Assembly (NCBI GenBank): GCA_035063785.1
Contig: JAPSFS010000014.1
Location: 1-64,000 of the forward strand
Reading direction: 5' to 3'
From: Comamonas_C sp026954015
Lineage (GTDB): Bacteria > Pseudomonadota > Gammaproteobacteria > Burkholderiales > Burkholderiaceae_C
Length of the DNA stretch: 64,000 nt
Position 1 is the stretch's first letter. Each line of letters begins with the position of its first letter. Below, piece by piece: positions 58,459 to 64,000 of the stretch. Position numbers and translations under genes: made by a program. A model generated the notes under the pieces. It worked only from the letters and a program-made list of their open reading frames with translations, searched no databases and was not told the DNA's origin.

Positions 58459-58779
58459 TCAGCCGCAGCGCACCGCGACGACCACGCCGCGGGCATCCAC
58501 CTCCAGGTTCAGCCGCTCACCGTTGAACTCCCTGGTCACTATCTGGCCCGGGTGCAGCACGCGCGCCATGCGCGCGCCCGAAGCCACGCGCGCCTGTTCC
58601 ACCACACGGGGCCCCGCGCTCTTCCCGATCGCCCCTTGCGCCGCGGCGGCCGCGCATGCGCCGCCCACCGGCGCCCCTTCGCGGCCCAGATGGGGCTCGG
58701 GCGCGGTTGGCCCGGTTCCGCACGCCGCCAGCGCCAGTGCCACCACCGCCAAACCCACCCCACGCGCAAACCGTTGCAT
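58459..58779 (-). CDS. I78-family peptidase-inhibitor-like lipoprotein
   Basis: The 106-residue protein has a lipobox (ALALAACG) and a small C-terminal domain resembling the I78 inhibitor family. It has a conserved Cys-Ala segment (GGACAAAAAQGAIG), the RVLHPGQIVTREFNGERLNLEVD core and a closing VAVRCG. The two cysteines may pair. I78 members inhibit serine proteases; whether this one does is unknown. AAGGAG five bases before the ATG at 58779 fixes the start. It begins two bases after the SPOR gene stop, so the two are co-transcribed. Confidence 0.75.
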   Translation of the reverse strand: MQRFARGVGLAVVALALAACGTGPTAPEPHLGREGAPVGGACAAAAAQGAIGKSAGPRVVEQARVASGARMARVLHPGQIVTREFNGERLNLEVDARGVVVAVRCG

Positions 58780-58781
58780 CG

Positions 58782-59915
58782 TCACTCCTTCACGCCACGT
58801 GTATCTGCCGCCGGCACCGCGTCCAGCCCCAGCGCCCGTATCCTGGCCGCCGCTTCGTTGGCGCGCCCAGCCGAGCTGAACGGTCCCACGCGCACGCGCT
58901 GCAACCGCTGATCGCCCGGCCGATGCAGGGGATCGACCAGCACGGGCAAGCCCGCGTCCGTCAGCTGGGCCCGCACACGCTGCACATTGGCCGGGTCGGC
59001 AAAGATGCCCACATGGATGTAGAGCGTGCGCCCAGTTGGCGCTGCAGCGGCGTCCTTCGTGCCCGCACGTGCGCGCTCGGTTCGCACCGCGCCCGGGCGA
59101 GCGGCCGCCGGTGCCCGCGCCTGCACAGGCTGCACCGGCGCCCTGCCCTGCCTGGGCGCGGCGACCGGATCGCCCGGGCGCGGCGCAAGGGCCGCAAGCG
59201 CGGCCTCCGTGGCGGCCTGTACCGCGTCAGCCTGCGCCATATCCACACCGGGCACCACGCCCTGCTCCACCAGCGCCGCTGGCGCGCGGGGAGGCGCCAC
59301 CTCCACACGCTGCACCACCGGGCCGCCACGCGATTGCGGCGGCGCGACACGCTCGCCGTCGCGCAGCCCCCACCACGCAAGCGCCGCCAGTACCCCGAGC
59401 CCCGCCGCGGCCAGCCCAAACGCCTGCGAGCGCGTGGGCGCCTCGCGTTCGAGCTGCTGCACCGCCTCCTGCACCGTTCCCGCAGCGGCCACGGCCGCCT
59501 GCACGCGCTGCTCGATGTGGCGGTACACCAGCGCGTCACCCCACATGCCGCACGCAACCGCGCACACCAGCCAAAGCGCCAGCGCCACACCCACGACCAC
59601 GGGCGCGGGCAGCAGCCCCATGCGCCACACCCCGAACAGCAACGCCCCAGCTGCGACGCTGCCCGTGAGCGTCAGAAAACACCAACCCCAGAGCGCGCGA
59701 AACGCCATCCAGCCCGCCAGCAGCAGCGCCGCCGCGCTATTCCATAGCGGCAGCGGTCGGCCCGCGGCATCCATGCGCGCGAACGCCGCACGGTAGTGCG
59801 CCGCATGCACCGACCCCAGCGCCGCCGCCCACAGGCGGGCGACAGCGTCTACGCCGCCCCGCGAAGCCGCGCGGGCACCCGCGTCGGGTTGCGTGTTGGT
59901 GGAAAGCTCCTGCAT
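58782..59915 (-). CDS. Membrane protein with C-terminal SPOR domain
   Basis: The 377-residue protein has an N-terminal DUF2628-like part (WNSAAALLLAGWMAFRALW) with four or so membrane segments to about residue 125. A long Pro/Ala/Arg-rich linker follows, then a C-terminal SPOR domain (YIHVGIFADPANVQRVRAQL to VRVGPFSSAGRANEAAARIRALG) that should bind denuded peptidoglycan at the septum. That combination suggests an envelope or division-site protein. The ATG at 59915 was chosen over a GTG 14 codons earlier. It precedes the I78 lipoprotein gene and diverges from the ABC genes. Confidence 0.82.
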   Translation of the reverse strand: MQELSTNTQPDAGARAASRGGVDAVARLWAAALGSVHAAHYRAAFARMDAAGRPLPLWNSAAALLLAGWMAFRALWGWCFLTLTGSVAAGALLFGVWRMGLLPAPVVVGVALALWLVCAVACGMWGDALVYRHIEQRVQAAVAAAGTVQEAVQQLEREAPTRSQAFGLAAAGLGVLAALAWWGLRDGERVAPPQSRGGPVVQRVEVAPPRAPAALVEQGVVPGVDMAQADAVQAATEAALAALAPRPGDPVAAPRQGRAPVQPVQARAPAAARPGAVRTERARAGTKDAAAAPTGRTLYIHVGIFADPANVQRVRAQLTDAGLPVLVDPLHRPGDQRLQRVRVGPFSSAGRANEAAARIRALGLDAVPAADTRGVKE

Positions 59916-60183
59916 ATGGGATGGATCGAACGAATAGGAACGCAACGAAGCCGCCAAGGATTATGCAGAGCGCCCCACGCCAAGCAACGCCGCGTCCTCC
60001 CGCGCCGCCCAGGGGATCACCAATGGGGCGCATGTGTGGGCAGTCCCCCTTCGGAAACACGTCGGCATCGTCTGCGTACGACACCCAGCGCCAGGAGGTT
60101 GCACTTCGTTTTTCAGACCGCCCGATCTTATGATCGCTGAGAATCCTTCATTGATTTCCATCACAGACCGTGCCAAGGACCGC

Positions 60184-61086
60184 ATGTCGATCAAATCCAT
60201 ACTGAAATCCACCGTGGTGGCCCTGGCGTTCGCGGCCGGTGGGCCGCTATGGGCGCAGGGCACAGCCATCGACGCGGCGGCGTTCGATGCGCTGGTGGCG
60301 GCCGGCCCCGTGGCCGATGCGCAGACGATCGCGTCGAGCACCTGGGCCAGCAAGATCAAGCAGGCCGGCACGCTGCGCCTGGGCGGCACGCAGACCTCCA
60401 ACCTCTTCTCGCTGCTGAACGAAAAGGACGGCAAGGCGCGCGGCTTCGACGCCGGGCTGGCGCAGCTCATCACGCGCTACATCCTGGGCGATGGGGCCAG
60501 GACCAGGTTCACGCAGGTGACTTCGTCCACGCGCGAGCAAGTGCTCATCAACGACCAGGTGGACATGGTGCTGGCCACCTACTCCATCACGCCCGCGCGC
60601 GCCGAGAAGATCTCGTTTGCCGGCCCGTACTACACCTCGCAGGCCGGGGTGCTGGTGAAGGCCGGCAACACGGCGATCCAGTCGTACAACGACCTGGCCG
60701 GCAAGAAGGTGGCCACGCAGGCGGGCTCCACCGGGCCGGCAATCCTGGCGCAGTACGCCCCCAAGGCGACGGTGCAGGAGTTCCAGACGCACCAGGAGGC
60801 GCTCGACGCGCTGCGCCAGGGCCGCGTGGACGCCTACGTCACGGACTACACGCTGCTGCTCAACGCCCTGAGCCTGGGCGCCGGCGACGCGCGGCTGGCG
60901 GGCGCGCCCTTTGGCACGGAAGACCCCTACGGCATCGGGCTGCCCAAGGGCTCGGACGGCGTGGCCTTCGTCAACGCCTTCCTGAAGAAGATCGAGGCCG
61001 ACGGCACCTGGGCCAGGCTGTGGACGATTTCGATCGGGCAGCGCACCGGCAGCACCGCCGTTCCGACGCCGCCCGCCATTCCGTAA
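60184..61086 (+). CDS. Amino-acid ABC transporter substrate-binding protein
   Basis: The 300-residue periplasmic protein has a signal peptide (LKSTVVALAFAAGGPLWAQG). The family 3 solute-binding fold of polar amino-acid receptors follows: TLRLGGTQTSNLFSLLNEKDGKARGFDAGLAQLI, then SITPARAEKISFAGPYYTSQAGVLV. Glutamate, aspartate or another polar amino acid is likely, but the specificity is unproven. AAGGA four bases before the ATG at 60184 marks the start. It is followed by two permease genes. Confidence 0.9.
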   Translation: MSIKSILKSTVVALAFAAGGPLWAQGTAIDAAAFDALVAAGPVADAQTIASSTWASKIKQAGTLRLGGTQTSNLFSLLNEKDGKARGFDAGLAQLITRYILGDGARTRFTQVTSSTREQVLINDQVDMVLATYSITPARAEKISFAGPYYTSQAGVLVKAGNTAIQSYNDLAGKKVATQAGSTGPAILAQYAPKATVQEFQTHQEALDALRQGRVDAYVTDYTLLLNALSLGAGDARLAGAPFGTEDPYGIGLPKGSDGVAFVNAFLKKIEADGTWARLWTISIGQRTGSTAVPTPPAIP

Positions 61087-61099
61087 TCTCCCGTCATCG

Positions 61100-61762
61100 A
61101 TGAGCGAGGTTTCCAGGCTCCTGTCCGACTATGGGCCTGCCTTCGGGCAGGCCCTTTTGCTGACCTGGAAGCTCACGGCCCTGTCGTTCGTGCCGGGCTT
61201 TTTGCTGGGCGTGGTGGTGACGGTGCTGCGACTGCTGCCGCTGCGGCCGCTGCGCTGGGCGCTGACCGGCTACGTGGAGATCTTCCGCAACATTCCGGCC
61301 GTGGCGCTGCTGATCTTCATCGTGTTCGCACTGCCCGATCTGAATGTGGTGATCGACTACGAGCCCAGCGTGATCCTGACGCTGGCGCTGGTGTGCTCCG
61401 CGTTCACGGCCGACTACCTGCGCGCGGGCATCAACACCATCCCCGGCGGCCAGATCGAAGCGGCGCTCAGCCTGGGGCTGCGGCCGATGCAGATCATCTC
61501 CGTGGTGGTGTTGCCGCAGGCGCTGCGCGCGGTGGTGCAGCCGATGACTTCGCTGCTGATTGCGCTGATGCTGTCGACCTCGCTGGCGTCGCAGGTGCCG
61601 TTTCCGGGCCGCGAGCTGACGGCGCTGGTGTCCAAGATCGCCACCGACTCGGCCGCCGGCATTCCGGCGTTCATGGTGGCCGCGGCGATGTACGTGGCGA
61701 CGGGTCTGCTCATCGCCTGGGCCGGCGCCGCCCTGGAAAGGAAGGCGCGGATCCTGCGATGA
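61100..61762 (+). CDS. Amino-acid ABC transporter permease (first subunit)
   Basis: The 220-residue protein has about five membrane segments and the His/Glu/Gln-family permease signature. The domain begins at FGQALLLTWKLTALSFVPGFLLG, and the EAA-type loop AALSLGLRPMQIISVVVLPQALR contacts the ATPase. It pairs with the next gene to form the channel, overlapping it by four bases. Confidence 0.92.
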   Translation: MSEVSRLLSDYGPAFGQALLLTWKLTALSFVPGFLLGVVVTVLRLLPLRPLRWALTGYVEIFRNIPAVALLIFIVFALPDLNVVIDYEPSVILTLALVCSAFTADYLRAGINTIPGGQIEAALSLGLRPMQIISVVVLPQALRAVVQPMTSLLIALMLSTSLASQVPFPGRELTALVSKIATDSAAGIPAFMVAAAMYVATGLLIAWAGAALERKARILR

Positions 61763-62559
61763 GCCGCCCGCTGGAAGACCTCCTGTTCGGCACGCCCAGC
61801 CCCCGGGCGCAGGCCATCACAAGAATGGCCAGCGCAGTGGCGGCGGCAGCGCTGCTCGCGCTGGTGGCGGGCATCGTGTCCCGGTTCCACACCGCGGGGC
61901 AGCTCGCCGCTCGATTCTGGGAATTCTTCGCCTGGCCGACGACCTGGGCCTTTCTGGGCCAGGGGCTGCTGGGCACGCTGGCGGCAGCGGCGATGGCCGC
62001 CGTCATCGCGCTGACCCTGGGGCTGGTGCTGCTGCTGGGGCGCCTGGCGCCGCTGCGGCTGGTGCGCTGGCCCAGCATCGCGGCCATCGAGTTCTTGCGC
62101 GGCACGCCGACGCTGCTGCTGATCTATGTGTGTTTCCTGGTGCTGCCGTCGGCTGGCGTCAAGCTGAGCACCTACTGGATGCTGACCCTGCCCATCAGCC
62201 TCTCCACCGCCGCCGTGGTGGCCGAGGTCTACCGCGCGGGCGTGCTCGCCGTGCCGCGCGGCCAGACCGATGCCGCGCGCAGCCTGGGGCTGACCGAGGC
62301 CCAGGTGTTCTTCCTGGTCGTCTTCCCGCAGGCCCTGCGCTACATCGTCCCGGCCCTGGTCGCGCAGCTGGTCATCGTGGTCAAGGACACCACCTTCGGC
62401 TACGTCGTCACCTACGGCGAGCTGATGCAGAACGCCAAGGTGCTGATCGCCAACTACCACGCGCTGGTGCCGGTGTACCTGGTGGTGGCGGTGCTGTACT
62501 GCCTGGTGAACTACGCGATATCGGGGGCGAGCCAGCGGCTCGGCAAGCCGATGCATTGA
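61759..62559 (+). CDS. Amino-acid ABC transporter permease (second subunit)
   Basis: The 266-residue protein has a hydrophobic start (AVAAAALLALVAGIVSRF) and the permease domain (FLGQGLLGTLAAAAMAAVIALTLGLVLLLG). It carries the FLRGTPTLLLIYVCFLVLPS motif and the EAA loop AARSLGLTEAQVFFLVVFPQALR. It completes the transmembrane dimer. No ATP-binding protein gene follows: the next DNA is a repeat fragment and then genes on the opposite strand. Confidence 0.92.
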   Translation: MSRPLEDLLFGTPSPRAQAITRMASAVAAAALLALVAGIVSRFHTAGQLAARFWEFFAWPTTWAFLGQGLLGTLAAAAMAAVIALTLGLVLLLGRLAPLRLVRWPSIAAIEFLRGTPTLLLIYVCFLVLPSAGVKLSTYWMLTLPISLSTAAVVAEVYRAGVLAVPRGQTDAARSLGLTEAQVFFLVVFPQALRYIVPALVAQLVIVVKDTTFGYVVTYGELMQNAKVLIANYHALVPVYLVVAVLYCLVNYAISGASQRLGKPMH

Positions 62560-62568
62560 CACTTGCCC

Positions 62569-62583
62569 AGCTGCCAGCGCTAT
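62569..62583. repeat. Intergenic palindromic repeat, copy 8 (half copy)
   Basis: AGCTGCCAGCGCTAT is the left arm of the repeat family. The right arm is absent; a truncated gene of different origin begins a few bases further on. Confidence 0.55.
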
Positions 62584-62586
62584 CTC

Positions 62587-62757
62587 TCACCGTTTCTGCA
62601 ATGGCAGTGTGAAGCGCTCCTTGTGGTGGCAGCCGAACTCGCACGAGGACGAGCGCAGCGTGATCAGGCAAGGTGGCAGCTCCCCGGCAAAGAGCGTGGT
62701 GTTGAAGTGCTCGAACGCTCGCTGCAGACAGGTGTAGAACGCCACGGTAGGGGTCAT
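62587..62757 (-). pseudogene. Truncated SprT-like protein, N-terminal fragment
   Basis: The 56-residue reading frame begins TPTVAFYTCLQRAFEHFNTTL and continues with LPPCLITLRSSS. This resembles the N terminus of SprT-like zinc proteins found on integrative elements and plasmids. The rest of the protein, including the HExxH zinc site, is missing. After about residue 49 (near 62612) the sequence no longer resembles the family and runs into a stop beside a repeat half copy. Its ATG overlaps the vWA gene stop by four bases (ATGA), so it was once a coupled downstream gene. The identification rests on a short sequence. Confidence 0.55.
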
Positions 62758-64000
62758 GAGGGCTCCTTGAGCCCGGCATCACCCTGAGGCGTCCCTGAAC
62801 CCTTTGCATCCAGCGAGAGGACGGCATCGGGCCACCGCTGCGCGGTCATGTCCTGAAGCTCCGCAGCCATCGCGTCCACCAAAGCCATGTCGATGCCAGC
62901 CGCGGTCTTGCGCAGGCGCTGAATCGTCGTTTGCAAGGCGGCACGCAGGCCCCGGATCGGAGACACGCGGTGAGCGTGCCAGGCCATCAGGCGCACGAAG
63001 GCGGCGACCACCGCTTCTTCGGAATGTTGCGTGCCACCAGACACCGCAACACGCCATTGCAGCCAATCGATCACCCAGGCGCCCAGCCCCATGGCACGCA
63101 GGCCTTCGTAGGTGGTCGGCCACGCGTCCTCGGGAGTCTGGTGCAGCCACTCGGCCACGCCCAGCGGAGTCAGGCCCGCGTAGTGCTCGGTATCAGCCCA
63201 CAGCTGCGGATCATCGTGATCGATGGCTGCAGCCTGCTGACCCTTGCGCAGGAATGCGGGGATCGAGAGGTCATCCTTACCGATATCGGTGACCGCCGAG
63301 CGCAGGGTCGCGCGGGTGCGTTTCGTGCGCCAGACACTGGGTGCCTCCACGAAGGAATGCAGAGCCGGTGCGTCGATTTCGAACGAGCTGCCGAGGCTTC
63401 CCATCCCGCCCCAGCCAGCGGGCACCATCGGCGCGATCGTATGAAGCTCGGGCATGTCGCCGGCCCGCTCACCGTCGGCCCGCTCGTGCACCAGCAGGAA
63501 ATTGGTTTGTGGCGTGACCAGTTGATAGTTCAGCGCCAGGCGCACAGCAGACTCCCCGGGCGTGCCCGGTTGCCGCAGGTGCGCTGCCGCGGCCATGCGC
63601 GCCAGCGCATCGCTCTGGCCCAGTTCCCGGGTCAGGCAGATGCTGGCGATGTCCTGCTCGTGCGCTGTCGCAGTGCTCTTGCCCACCAGCCGCACCTCGC
63701 CCTCTGCCGCCTCGGGCAGCAGTGCAAAGACATGGACCGTATCCCCGTCAAAGACCGAAGCGGGCAGGTTCGACACCCAGCGTGGCGAAACCCCTTCGGG
63801 CCACTGCAGGCGCAGGTCCGCCAGCCGAGGCGAGCGCAGGCGGGCAAACATGCGCAGCACCGCAGGCTCCACATCTTCGCCGGGAGCCACGAAGTCACAG
63901 GCTCCGCCCGTGGCATCGGCCAGGCGCCGCAGATGGGCCTCGGCCGGGCTGCTGCCGATACCGACGATGAACAGGCGGTGAGCCGATTGCTGCGCGCTCT
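62754..64000 (-). CDS. VIT/von Willebrand factor A-type protein, partial (3' part)
   Basis: The reading frame continues past the window edge without a start, so only the last 414 residues or so are seen. The part nearest the edge (HRLFIVGIGSSPAEAHLRRLADATGG) matches the end of a vWA domain in inter-alpha-trypsin-inhibitor-like (VIT-vWA) proteins. It is followed by DVEPAVLRMFARLRSPRLADL and a C-terminal region of unknown fold. Such proteins occur with other accessory genes in bacteria; the function is unknown. It overlaps the SprT-like fragment by four bases. Confidence 0.75.
   Translation of the reverse strand, partial: SAQQSAHRLFIVGIGSSPAEAHLRRLADATGGACDFVAPGEDVEPAVLRMFARLRSPRLADLRLQWPEGVSPRWVSNLPASVFDGDTVHVFALLPEAAEGEVRLVGKSTATAHEQDIASICLTRELGQSDALARMAAAAHLRQPGTPGESAVRLALNYQLVTPQTNFLLVHERADGERAGDMPELHTIAPMVPAGWGGMGSLGSSFEIDAPALHSFVEAPSVWRTKRTRATLRSAVTDIGKDDLSIPAFLRKGQQAAAIDHDDPQLWADTEHYAGLTPLGVAEWLHQTPEDAWPTTYEGLRAMGLGAWVIDWLQWRVAVSGGTQHSEEAVVAAFVRLMAWHAHRVSPIRGLRAALQTTIQRLRKTAAGIDMALVDAMAAELQDMTAQRWPDAVLSLDAKGSGTPQGDAGLKEPS

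Noticed and set aside
62563..62787. A 74-residue plus-strand frame after the ABC permeases as the missing transporter part
   Set aside because: It has no ATPase motif and is antisense to the SprT-like fragment, which overlaps the vWA gene in the way coupled genes do.

Overview
The window is GC-rich, tightly packed chromosomal DNA from a betaproteobacterium, most likely of the Comamonadaceae (Burkholderiales). Three things point there. The gene order ndk-rlmN-pilF-rodZ-ispG-hisS-yfgM-bamB-der-hfq-hflX-hflK-hflC-hisZ-purA is typical of betaproteobacteria. The mobA/mobR pair has the layout known from Comamonas. A short palindromic repeat (AGCTGCCAGCGCTTG..CAAGCGCTGG) recurs between genes. No rRNA, tRNA, CRISPR array or intact insertion sequence was found, and no stretch longer than 300 bases lacks a gene.

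Layout. 0-18.5 kb (minus strand): a housekeeping block for purine and histidine synthesis, the HflKC/HflX/Hfq cluster, ribosome GTPase Der, outer-membrane assembly (BamB), isoprenoid synthesis (IspG), 23S rRNA modification (RlmN, RluB) and chromosome segregation (ScpB). 18.6-22.2 kb (minus): rluD, an NlpD-like factor, pcm and surE, joined by 1-4 base overlaps. 22.2-26.2 kb: quinone oxidoreductase, diguanylate cyclase, CBS protein and glutathione transferase. 26.2-33.3 kb: an accessory catabolic/transport module. An IclR regulator and an MFS carrier lie on one side; a five-gene plus-strand unit (SDR, flavin monooxygenase, BASS transporter, second SDR, DMT exporter) lies on the other. 33.4-37.8 kb: an RND efflux adaptor and pump. 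37.8-40.4 kb: mobA (3-hydroxybenzoate 4-hydroxylase) and divergent mobR with a readable operator. 40.4-42.1 kb: rpsU with a structured leader, an AT-rich PEP-CTERM-type gene, and yqeY. 42.3-46.1 kb: lldD, kynU and a tartrate/D-malate dehydrogenase. 46.1-49.6 kb: an unknown membrane protein, pmbA, darP and mogA. 49.6-57.1 kb: spoT, rpoZ, gmk, yicC (minus), then a Ser/Thr kinase-PP2C phosphatase pair, rph and rdgB (plus). 57.2-62.6 kb: hemW, an I78-type lipoprotein, a SPOR protein and three genes of an amino-acid ABC importer without its ATPase. 62.6-64.0 kb: a truncated SprT-like gene and a partial VIT/vWA-type gene, which look like the edge of acquired DNA.

Most genes are core functions in translation-coupled strings. 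Where a start was uncertain I chose it from the Shine-Dalgarno sequence and the overlap with the upstream gene. The less ordinary parts are the rpsU leader, with two mutually exclusive sets of helices; the orphan PEP-CTERM gene behind a perfect palindrome; the FMO/BASS module; the eight-copy intergenic repeat; and the junction at about 62.6 kb.
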